DNA of 64,000 nt, taken from positions 104,879-168,878 of the forward strand of contig JAVYIN010000008.1 in NCBI GenBank assembly GCA_035968315.1, given 5' to 3'. The stretch comes from Nitrospira sp. (GTDB lineage: Bacteria > Nitrospirota > Nitrospiria > Nitrospirales > Nitrospiraceae). The position numbers were made by a program, and so were the translations under genes. Below, in pieces: positions 57,091 to 64,000 of the stretch; positions within the stretch are counted from its first letter, which is position 1, and each line of letters opens with the position of its first letter. Below the pieces are notes generated by a model that worked only from the letters and a program-made list of their open reading frames with translations, did no database searches and was not told where the DNA came from.

Positions 57091-58038
57091 AGGTAATCCT
57101 AGCGAGCGCATGAACGTTTCGACGGTATTGGTGTAGTCGCTGGGGAGGCCCAGTTCTTTGTTGATCTCACCGTGCTTCATATCCACCGGCAGCACCACGG
57201 CTCGCCCGCCTAAGTTGACCACCTTCGACGCAAATGGCTGGGCTTGCGGGCAGGCGTCATCACGGCGGGTGGAGCAGACCAGCAGCATCGGCGCCGGTGC
57301 GGTGGTCAGACGGTGGTAGGGTGATCCGTCAGTCCAGAACGCACGGTCCTTGCCGAACGCCCGATCATACATACGATGGTGCTTGCCCTGCATGATCTCG
57401 ACGAGGTCGTAGGCGGCGCTGTCGAGTACGATCGTTCCGAGTCCTGGGGTGCCGCCCTGTTTTGTGACGATGCGTGGGTCCGCTGCCAGCAGGGATACCA
57501 GATGGGCCCCGGCTGAATGCCCCAGTAGCACCACCTTAGTGGGATCGCCTCCCCACGAGGGGGCCTTGGCCTGCACGAAGGCCAGGGCATGGGCGATGTC
57601 GTCGGCCTGGTCGAGCGGGTTGGGATGCTTCGACATGCGGTAGTTTGTCGAGACGAGGAGATAGCCCTTGGGCAACCAGTGCGCGACTTTGTTCGACACG
57701 AAATTCGAGGCTCCCTTGTCGCCCAGCATCCAGGCGCCGCCGTGGACCATGAAGAGGATCGGCGCCCCCTTGGCTTGGGCGGGGAGATACACATCCAGAC
57801 GCTGCTGAGGATCGGTGCCGTAGGAAAGATCGCCCTCGAACCGTGCCCCCGCTGGGAGTGGCACATTGGTCGTGGAGCGATCGTCGGTCTCCAGTTCGGA
57901 GGCCTCGTTGGGTGGCGTGGCCGCGCGCCGACTGTCGCGCCGCTCCTCGATCCAGTCTCGCAGCGGCCCGCCCGAGGCTGAGGTGAAAATTCCCACCAAC
58001 CCCACAAGCATCAGCATCGAGAGCAGAACGCGTTTCAT
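57088..58038 (-). CDS. Secreted alpha/beta hydrolase (BD-FAE/esterase type)
   Basis: A 316-residue protein. A signal peptide (MKRVLLSMLMLVGLVGIFTS) precedes the hydrolase fold with oxyanion HGG in FMVHGGAWMLGD and nucleophile Ser in LLGHSAGAHLVSLLA; the catalytic His is near DMKHGE. It resembles carboxylesterases of the feruloyl-esterase group. The start at 58038 is 5 bases from GGGAGG. Its 3' end is duplicated as a decayed copy at 54804-54962. Confidence 0.9.
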   Translation of the reverse strand: MKRVLLSMLMLVGLVGIFTSASGGPLRDWIEERRDSRRAATPPNEASELETDDRSTTNVPLPAGARFEGDLSYGTDPQQRLDVYLPAQAKGAPILFMVHGGAWMLGDKGASNFVSNKVAHWLPKGYLLVSTNYRMSKHPNPLDQADDIAHALAFVQAKAPSWGGDPTKVVLLGHSAGAHLVSLLAADPRIVTKQGGTPGLGTIVLDSAAYDLVEIMQGKHHRMYDRAFGKDRAFWTDGSPYHRLTTAPAPMLLVCSTRRDDACPQAQPFASKVVNLGGRAVVLPVDMKHGEINKELGLPSDYTNTVETFMRSLGLP

Positions 58039-58273
58039 CATCGCCTCCCGGGTTCACTTACGGTCACAGTGTCAGTAGGCTCATCATACCGTTGTAGATT
58101 GAAGCTGACACGACATTTCGCAACGGCAACCGGCAAGGAGTTTGGATAGCGAGAAGAGTATGGGATGCATCGACAGGCGGCTCATTTCCGTCAGCAGGGA
58201 GGCCCGCGCACGAGAACGAAGCTCGGGGAACGATGCGTCTCGGCACATCGGGGGTTGGGCGGGTGAGACCGTC

Positions 58274-58295
58274 GGGAAGTTTCAGCGGCCGATTA
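58274..58295 (-). repeat. Stop-codon-linked motif, copy C
   Basis: On the minus strand TAA TCGGCCGCTGAAACTTCCC, starting at the stop of the 89-residue gene; shares its core with copies A and B. Confidence 0.4.
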
Positions 58296-58562
58296 CAGTT
58301 CGCGGATCGCGCCTTGCAGGACCGTAATCTGCGTGACTGGGTCGCCGGTGGATTTCAGCTCGGTGCGGATTTGGTCTTTGAGATAGGAAGAATAGCCGAC
58401 GCGGTCGACGAGGAGATCGAGAAAACGTTCGGCCGGCAGCAGGCTTTGGGTCTTGAGTTCTTCGACCGTGTCGTCGCTCACCGGGATGTAGGTGCTCCCG
58501 ATGTGAAACACGACGTTGTAATACCGTTCCCGCCCAATCCGTTCGAACCTTAAGCCCTTCAT
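58293..58562 (-). CDS. Small hypothetical protein, 89 aa
   Basis: An 89-residue acidic-basic soluble protein (MKGLRFERIGRERYYNVVFH to VLQGAIREL). GGGAG lies about 8 bases before the ATG. The N-terminal half is beta-rich (YIPVSDDTVEELK), the C-terminal half helical. No family is recognised. It stands 14 bases from the palindromic repeat copy 2. Confidence 0.6.
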   Translation of the reverse strand: MKGLRFERIGRERYYNVVFHIGSTYIPVSDDTVEELKTQSLLPAERFLDLLVDRVGYSSYLKDQIRTELKSTGDPVTQITVLQGAIREL

Positions 58563-58575
58563 GCCATTCTCCCAG

Positions 58576-58699
58576 GCAGGATGTTGAAAAAACCCGCCAG
58601 CTTTGTTCTCGCATCGCTCAACGCCTCAACGTACTGAGCAGTACGCCTCGGCCTCTCGCTCGTTGCGGCCTCGCTGGACGGCTTTTTTGAACATCCTGC
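58576..58699. repeat. Palindromic intergenic repeat, copy 2
   Basis: A 124-base element in inverse orientation to copy 1 (19545-19671). It starts GCAGGATGTTGAAAAAACC and ends GGCTTTTTTGAACATCCTGC, with the same CGTACTGAGCAGTACG core. It lies between the 89-residue gene and the PII-like gene and probably folds as a long hairpin. Confidence 0.8.
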
Positions 58700-58759
58700 A
58701 AGATCCGTTAAGAGGGGCCATTTTAGACAAGTCTTGGCGTGGAAGACAAGTGCGTGGCA

Positions 58760-58789
58760 GCGGGGCCTGGGCCCCGCCCCAGGCCCCGC
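58760..58789. terminator. Perfect 12-bp hairpin after the PII-like gene
   Basis: GCGGGGCCTGGG (58760-58771) and CCCAGGCCCCGC (58778-58789) pair perfectly around a 6-base loop, 4 bases beyond the stop of the PII-like gene. There is no T tract, so it may be a barrier that stabilises the mRNA end or a Rho-type-independent variant. Confidence 0.45.
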
Positions 58790-58793
58790 GACG

Positions 58794-59129
58794 CTAGGTT
58801 GCCGTCTTGCCGAAATACTCCTGCCGGCTGACCGCAACATCGGTCACGAACATGACTCCGGAATAGCGGTCGAACAGGGGCCGCAATCCCGCCAGGATCG
58901 GCTCGACCTTTTCCTCCGGCACGACGGTCATGATCATCTCCAGGCTTTCCTGTTCGCTGAACATGAAATGCGCTTCGCGCACTCCGTGGTGCCCCTTGCC
59001 CGACACGTTGCCGATGATGGTGTACCCCGTCGCTTTGACCCGGTCCAGCAGCTCCGTCACAAAGGCCCGATGTTCCCCCGCCACGATCACCCGGATTTCC
59101 TTCATCGGATGCAGTGTTAATGCGCCCAC
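58794..59129 (-). CDS. PII-like signal protein linked to carbon uptake
   Basis: A 111-residue protein with GTG start behind AAGGAG. It has the PII/CutA-like ferredoxin fold (EIRVIVAGEHRAFVTELLDRVKATGYTIIGNVSGKGHHGVREAHF, EEKVEPILAGLRPLFDRYSGVMFVTDV), but the T-loop differs from GlnB and has no uridylylation Tyr. Such atypical PII proteins are found with bicarbonate or DAB systems and bind adenine nucleotides. It is the last gene of the carbon-uptake locus, 60 bases after dabA. Confidence 0.85.
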   Translation of the reverse strand: MGALTLHPMKEIRVIVAGEHRAFVTELLDRVKATGYTIIGNVSGKGHHGVREAHFMFSEQESLEMIMTVVPEEKVEPILAGLRPLFDRYSGVMFVTDVAVSRQEYFGKTAT

Positions 59130-59189
59130 AGTTCAGCTCCTTCCTTAGTAACGGCCTCCGTAGAGATGTCCAGACTCCAACCAGAATCC

Positions 59190-62100
59190 TCAATCGACTT
59201 TGATCCACTCGCCGGTCGGGCGGTACCGATAGAAGACGCCGTCTTCCGGTTCCAGCGCGACCAGGTGGACCCACTCGTTATGATAGAACTGCTTCAGCAC
59301 CTCATGGCGCGCGATCAGCTTGACGATCCGTTCGCGCGGCGCTTCGATCACGGACAGAAGCCGCATCGGCTCATGGTACGGCACATCGCCGTTCATGACC
59401 GTTTGCAGCGCGAGGCCGAGCCGGAGGTCGCTCCAGGGGCCGGACATGATGCCGAAGCGGCCGACGACGTTATGGTAGATCTTGCTCCCGCTGCCGTAGA
59501 CCTCATTATCCACCGTGGAAAAATAGTGTTCCATGTTGATCCACTGGGCCACGACCTGGGGCCCGGTCATCAGCACTTCGAGGAGGCGGCCGCTCGGATC
59601 TTCGCGATAGTCGTACGATTGCAAAAAGACCCGCCCGCCCAGATCGATCCCCTTGGTCAGGTCCCGCCGGCCGATGACGATGGACGTGTTGCTCGACAGG
59701 CCCCACTCCGGCCGCACCTGGCTCCAGTCCAGGCTTCGCTGCCGGACATGCGCGATCGATTCGGATGCCGGCAGCGGTTCGTTGAGATCGGGAAAGCGCG
59801 CGCAGCGTTCCAGGCTCGTAAGCCGGGAGGCTTCCTTGAGATCTTGCATCAGCCGGGCGATATCCGCGCGGTGGGTCGGCGGCACATCCTCCAAGTCGAA
59901 CAGCTGCACGTCGTCGGTGGTGGTATCGACCTGGCCGGCCAGGAAGTGGGTGTCGGACGGAATCACGAGGCCGGTTTTCGCCAGGCGCTCACGGACTTTC
60001 GGATTGTTGGCCATCATGGCGAGCACCCGGGCGTTGGGCTTGCCTTCGTTGCCGCCGCAGGCGCCGCAGTCCAGCGCGGATTCAAACGGATTGTTCTCCG
60101 ACGTGCTGCCGTGCGCGCAGATCAGGACGAGGCGGGCGAAATGATGGGTGAGGCCCATCAGCCGCAAGGCCGTATCCACCGTCAGGACCTGTTCGTCGAT
60201 CGTAAAGCCGGTGCGGGTGATCCGTTCCTTTTGCCGGGAGGTGGCCCGTTGATTGATCTCGTAGCGCTGCCGCAAGGTCGTCACGAAGCGGTTGAGCTCG
60301 TCCGTGGTCAGCCCGGCGTGGGTGGCGGCGGACACGAGGGCTGCGTCCGGTTCCCCGTCGCCGCTCAACGCCCGTTGCCGCAAGGCCTCGACCAGGGCCG
60401 GGGTGATCTGGGAGCTGCGCAGGCCGGTCCGTTCTTGCAACGCCTGCCGCACGGTCGCCTGCTGCTCGGCCGCCAACATCTCGGCGGTCTCGGCCGGCGC
60501 CAGCTTGTCCACGGTCAGCGTCGTGGCGATCGACGGCACGAAGAGGCGGCGCAGCCAGGCGGTCCAGCGCCGGTAGAGCGCGGGCAGGAGGGTTTTCCCG
60601 ACGATGGGCAATCCGTAGAACCAGCCCAGCGATTCCACCATGACGTAGGGCGTCACGACGTTTTCTTTCAAATCGTGCAGCAGCGTGTGCCCGGCATGGA
60701 CCATTCTGGTCCGGGCCTCATGTTTCGGGACGACATGGTCCAGATAGCTGCGGGGAATCTCGCGCACCTCGTTTTTGGCGCGCATGATGACGGGGAACTG
60801 TTCCGTGTCGTGGTCCCGCCCCCAGGCGCGATAGCGGATGAAGGCGGCAAAGAAGCCGGCGAACCCGTAGGTCTCGTTCGCGCCGCTGGATTCGAGATGC
60901 CGCCGGAACGGTTCGGAGCGGACATCGATGCAGAAGACCGATTGGGAATGCGGCCGGGTGGAGGCCGGTTCGCCGCCGGTCTCCGAGTGGGCTACCCGCG
61001 AGCGCGCGAGCGCGCCGAGGAGCCGCTCCTGGTACCCGGCTTCGAAGGCTTTGAGCCAGACCGGTCCATGGTCCGATTCGGGGAAGGCCTTCATCCAGTC
61101 GGCGAGGCGGATCAGCTCGGCCGGGGCCGTGGTCAGCAGCGTGGCGGGATTGAGCTGGAGGGCCAGCGCGAGCGCGCGCAACTGCTTGGCGGCGCCATGA
61201 CGGGCGACACGGACCTGGCGCGGCACGACGTCCGACCGGTAGCGCTGGAACAATCCCTCCCAGCCGTTTTTCTTCTGATGCCGCAGCCGGTCGACTTCCT
61301 CCGCATAGATGGCGGGGAGCCGGCCGGCGATCCGTTCCCGGCGCAGAAAATATTCCTGGGAACGCTGGCGCAGATAGCCGGTCACGGCCTCGTAGGTGCC
61401 GTCGATGCCGAGTTCTTCGCGGCAGGCCTGCTGCACCAGTTCGCGCACATACCAGAGGCGGATCGCGAGATACTTCACCACCCCCACGGGATAGGCCCGC
61501 TGCCACTCGTAGTCGCGCTCTTCCGCGCGCCATTTAATGAACCCGGACCAGCCCGGGAGCGCCGTGAGCTGCAAGGCGAGATAATCCTGCCGCAGCGCCG
61601 CCGGAATGCCGAGGGCATCCAGGCTTTCCAGCAAGGCATCTTCGGGATAGTCGGGCAGGCGGGCGATCTTCCCTCTGCTGTCGGGAATGCCGAGGGGCGA
61701 CCATTCGCGGGCGGCGAGGGCTTTCCAGGCCAGGTAGAATCCCTGCTCCCGCCCCGGCATGGCCCAGGTGGCGTGCCCTTCGTCCAGGAAGGCCTCGCAC
61801 CACTTGATCAGCTCGCGGTTGATCTGATCGACGATGGTGGTGCCGAGCACCTGATCGCACCAGTGCGAGAGCGTGAGCCACCGGCCGAGCGCGGCCTGGT
61901 CGGCCTGGACCACGCTGCGCACGCGCTCCTCCACATCCGGGTTGGGCAGCACCGACTCCAGCCGGTCGGCGATCGAGACATCGAGCTGGTGATAGGGATC
62001 GTGCTCCCATCGCGCATCCAGCGGTTCCTCGACCGGGGTGCAGAGGCCTTCGGCCAGACAGGCGCGGAGCACTTCGCCATGGGAGACGCGATGCAAGCCG

Positions 62101-62405
62101 ATGGTGACGGAGTCATGGCGGGCCAGGGGCGCCACCGCCATGTCGATATGGCGGGATTGAATCCGGCCGGAGCGGAGATAGTGGCGATAGAGCTGGCTGG
62201 GGAGATAGCCCTCTCCCCCGAGGAATTGTTTGCCGCGCCTGACGGTTTCTTCGAACGGCAGATATTCGAGGCTGTGGAGTGGATTGTGATGGACGAAGGT
62301 CCGCATCGGCCAATATTGGGCGACGACCTCGCTGGCGAGGCGGATCACGCCCCGGAGCTCCATGCGTCTGGTTTCCATATCGGCGGACGAGGTTATCGGG
62401 TCCAT
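59190..62405 (-). CDS. dabA: Inorganic carbon transporter subunit DabA (DUF2309)
   Basis: A 1071-residue DUF2309/UPF0753 protein. The beta-carbonic-anhydrase-like zinc site is visible: Asp in SVFCIDVRSEPFRRHLE, His in LVLICAHGSTSENNPFESALDCG with the Cys in the same stretch. DabA works with a NuoL-like DabB to hydrate CO2 one-way. The N-terminus has WPMRTFVHHNPLHSL. Length is near the long DabA form. It overlaps the membrane-subunit gene by 13 bases. Confidence 0.96.
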   Translation of the reverse strand: MDPITSSADMETRRMELRGVIRLASEVVAQYWPMRTFVHHNPLHSLEYLPFEETVRRGKQFLGGEGYLPSQLYRHYLRSGRIQSRHIDMAVAPLARHDSVTIGLHRVSHGEVLRACLAEGLCTPVEEPLDARWEHDPYHQLDVSIADRLESVLPNPDVEERVRSVVQADQAALGRWLTLSHWCDQVLGTTIVDQINRELIKWCEAFLDEGHATWAMPGREQGFYLAWKALAAREWSPLGIPDSRGKIARLPDYPEDALLESLDALGIPAALRQDYLALQLTALPGWSGFIKWRAEERDYEWQRAYPVGVVKYLAIRLWYVRELVQQACREELGIDGTYEAVTGYLRQRSQEYFLRRERIAGRLPAIYAEEVDRLRHQKKNGWEGLFQRYRSDVVPRQVRVARHGAAKQLRALALALQLNPATLLTTAPAELIRLADWMKAFPESDHGPVWLKAFEAGYQERLLGALARSRVAHSETGGEPASTRPHSQSVFCIDVRSEPFRRHLESSGANETYGFAGFFAAFIRYRAWGRDHDTEQFPVIMRAKNEVREIPRSYLDHVVPKHEARTRMVHAGHTLLHDLKENVVTPYVMVESLGWFYGLPIVGKTLLPALYRRWTAWLRRLFVPSIATTLTVDKLAPAETAEMLAAEQQATVRQALQERTGLRSSQITPALVEALRQRALSGDGEPDAALVSAATHAGLTTDELNRFVTTLRQRYEINQRATSRQKERITRTGFTIDEQVLTVDTALRLMGLTHHFARLVLICAHGSTSENNPFESALDCGACGGNEGKPNARVLAMMANNPKVRERLAKTGLVIPSDTHFLAGQVDTTTDDVQLFDLEDVPPTHRADIARLMQDLKEASRLTSLERCARFPDLNEPLPASESIAHVRQRSLDWSQVRPEWGLSSNTSIVIGRRDLTKGIDLGGRVFLQSYDYREDPSGRLLEVLMTGPQVVAQWINMEHYFSTVDNEVYGSGSKIYHNVVGRFGIMSGPWSDLRLGLALQTVMNGDVPYHEPMRLLSVIEAPRERIVKLIARHEVLKQFYHNEWVHLVALEPEDGVFYRYRPTGEWIKVD

Positions 62406-63682
62406 GCGTTGGATTCCACCAGGACGCCGGCACGCGCCGGTTGCGCGGCGCCTCCGAACAGATTGGTCGGCGCGAGGCCCAGCGCGACCATGATCAGCAC
62501 CACCAGCAGCAGCGAGGCGAATTCGGACCGTTGCACATCTTCATAGCGGAGATCGGGGCGCTTGCGGCCGAAGAGCAGCCGTTGCACCAGATCGAGGATA
62601 TACCAGGAGGCCGCCAGCCACGTGAGGGCGATGACGAGCGGGGCGACCGAGAGCGTCAGGGAGGTGGTCAAGAGCAATCCCATGAAGCCGGCGAAGACGC
62701 CGAAGGGCGGCAGCCCCATTGCCGCCAGGGCCAGGAGCGAAATCAACACGGCAAACTGCGGCATCCGTGCCGCCAGGCCGCTGATGGCCCGCGGGTCCAC
62801 GTCATCTCCGTAGCGCGTCCGGATCACCTGCCAGGCGAGCAGCAGTCCGCCCGTGACAAGCGCCACGCTGCCCAGGAAGACCGCGGCCTGCGGCCTGACG
62901 GTTCGCGCCGCCGCCACAAACCACCAGAGGATGGAGAAGAACGCCAGGCTGCCATAGGCCAGGAGCAGCCGCACGCGCGACTGGGCCAGCGCTTTGATGG
63001 TGGCATACACGGCGCCCGCCAAGGCCAGCGCGATCAGGGCCGAGGCTGCGGCATCGGGGAAATTCTGGACGATCGTGGCAATCCGATGCAGCCCGATCGC
63101 GGGGAGCAGCAGCACGGTAAACGGAGGCAGGCTGCCGGGTAGCCGCGTGAGCGCGGCCACGTACCCATGGTGGAGCGGGAACAGCGGCAGCAGAATGGCG
63201 CAGGCCAGCAGCGACGGCAGGGGCGAGTCGGTCACGGCCGCGATCCCCGCGCACAGCGTCCCCAGTCCGTAGGTGCCGATGCCCAGCCATGAGGGCCCCC
63301 AGAACGGATCGTGATGCCAGTACAGGAGGAACGTGATGAGACCCAGGAGCAGCGGGAGCGCGATCTGGCCGATGGAGGACGGGCTGGTCAGAATGCCCAG
63401 GCCCAAGCCCAGCGACACCAGCGTCATGATCCAGGCCAGCCGATGTTCCTTATGAACGGGCTGGCCCAGGAGCGACACGCAGGCGGCCAGCGGGAGGAGC
63501 ACGACGAAGAGCAGCCCTTCCGTCGATCCTCTCAACTGAGTGAAGCTCGCGGCCACGGCCAGCAGACTCACCAGGGTGACGCTGACCGACCAGGTCTTCA
63601 GCTTCTCCGGCCGGGACCAGACGGCGAAGCCCAGCAGGGCGCCCAGGATGGGCACCGCCGCGACGAGCCATGGGGCGGCCAT
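62393..63682 (-). CDS. NuoM/NuoL-like membrane subunit of the DAB locus
   Basis: About 429 residues, mostly transmembrane (roughly 12 helices). The proton-antiporter motif PLFPLHHGYVAALT recalls NuoM/MrpD, and the core carries AAMGLPPFGVFAGFMGLL. No other complex I genes are here. It overlaps dabA, so it is presumably part of the carbon pump. The start (ATG 63682, GTG 63703) is uncertain because the ribosome-binding site lies inside the preceding gene. Confidence 0.85.
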   Translation of the reverse strand: MAAPWLVAAVPILGALLGFAVWSRPEKLKTWSVSVTLVSLLAVAASFTQLRGSTEGLLFVVLLPLAACVSLLGQPVHKEHRLAWIMTLVSLGLGLGILTSPSSIGQIALPLLLGLITFLLYWHHDPFWGPSWLGIGTYGLGTLCAGIAAVTDSPLPSLLACAILLPLFPLHHGYVAALTRLPGSLPPFTVLLLPAIGLHRIATIVQNFPDAAASALIALALAGAVYATIKALAQSRVRLLLAYGSLAFFSILWWFVAAARTVRPQAAVFLGSVALVTGGLLLAWQVIRTRYGDDVDPRAISGLAARMPQFAVLISLLALAAMGLPPFGVFAGFMGLLLTTSLTLSVAPLVIALTWLAASWYILDLVQRLLFGRKRPDLRYEDVQRSEFASLLLVVLIMVALGLAPTNLFGGAAQPARAGVLVESNAWTR

Positions 63683-63690
63683 CGGGGTGA

Positions 63691-64000
63691 TCACTCCGAC
63701 CACCTCACATCGCGCTTGTCGATTTTATGGACGACGCGCATCACGCCTCTGCCCAGCGCCTGATAGAGCTCATCCATATACAGCCGGTTCATGAAGACGA
63801 CATACAGACGAAACCGCAGGCCCTTGACCCATCCAGGGACCCACATCGTCTGGCCATGAGCCCGCATGTAGAGGTAGCCCCAGCTGCCCACCGTCAGGAT
63901 CGTGGCCAGGAGGACGATCCCCTCGAACATCCAGGTGGGCAGGTGCGCCGCCTGGAAGTAGGCGGCGACGTCGTCCGGATTCGGATACAGGAACGCGGTG
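63691..64000 (-). CDS. NuoL-like membrane subunit, C-terminal part
   Basis: The frame is open past the right edge. The visible 102 residues (LYPNPDDVAAYFQAAHLPTW, MFEGIVLLATILTVGSWGYLYM, RLYVVFMNRLYMDELY) match the C-terminal end of NuoL/DabB-like proteins. It directly precedes the NuoM-like gene with an 8-base gap to the chosen start. It is probably the DabB partner of DabA. Confidence 0.75.
   Translation of the reverse strand, partial: TAFLYPNPDDVAAYFQAAHLPTWMFEGIVLLATILTVGSWGYLYMRAHGQTMWVPGWVKGLRFRLYVVFMNRLYMDELYQALGRGVMRVVHKIDKRDVRWSE

Overview
The window looks like a chromosomal stretch of a Gram-negative, GC-rich bacterium, most likely a Nitrospira-type organism (Nitrospirota). The assignment is inference. 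It rests on LPS genes (lpxC, an LpxL-type acyltransferase), the dnaA-dnaN-gyrB-gyrA block beside a likely origin, a DabA/NuoL-type inorganic-carbon uptake locus, a DsrEFH-like trio and a palindromic ~125 bp intergenic element present twice. No rRNA or CRISPR array is present.

1-5.8 kb is an integrated element of lower GC. It holds a protein with family-A-polymerase-like motifs (cut by the left edge), a 45-residue ORF with its own terminator, a lipoprotein, a one-TM protein and a tyrosine recombinase. The recombinase abuts the 3' end of a tRNA-Leu(CAG) whose acceptor stem no longer pairs well.

5.9-22 kb is housekeeping and signalling: a degenerate helicase-like protein, rplI, glyA, nrdR, a Rossmann-domain/histidine-kinase fusion with a NarL-type regulator, lpxC, a HARE-HTH protein, an inositol-phosphatase-like gene, an AhpD-like protein, an orphan RiPP-type radical SAM enzyme, pterin carbinolamine dehydratase, a macro-domain protein, a SUMF1-type protein, a metallo-beta-lactamase-fold protein and tmRNA.

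22-38.6 kb holds mainly minus-strand metabolic and stress clusters. The first is a BT1-type transporter, ferredoxin-MBL fusion, O-methyltransferase, RidA, SDR and nitroreductase. A complete RND efflux operon follows, then lpxL. The last is a six-gene redox operon (DoxX, pirin, FrnE-type DsbA, two VOC proteins, CDGSH) driven by a sigma70-like promoter with a perfect operator palindrome in its spacer.

38.8-53.9 kb carries smpB, a DUF721/DciA-like gene, gyrA, gyrB, dnaN and dnaA. A probable oriC follows, with a dnaA promoter overlapped by two DnaA boxes. Beyond it are DsrHFE-like genes, hisS, a double-length ThyX-like protein and a TPR protein.

54-58 kb is an accessory island of lower GC: an HNH endonuclease, a toxin-antitoxin pair and a DUF6602-like putative nuclease, separated by attC-like folded sites. 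It resembles an integron cassette cluster without integrase. One side carries a decayed duplicate of the 3' end of the hydrolase gene that stands on the other side.

58.8-64 kb encodes on the minus strand two NuoL/NuoM-like membrane subunits (the first cut by the right edge), DabA and a PII-like protein, probably an energy-coupled CO2/bicarbonate accumulation system.
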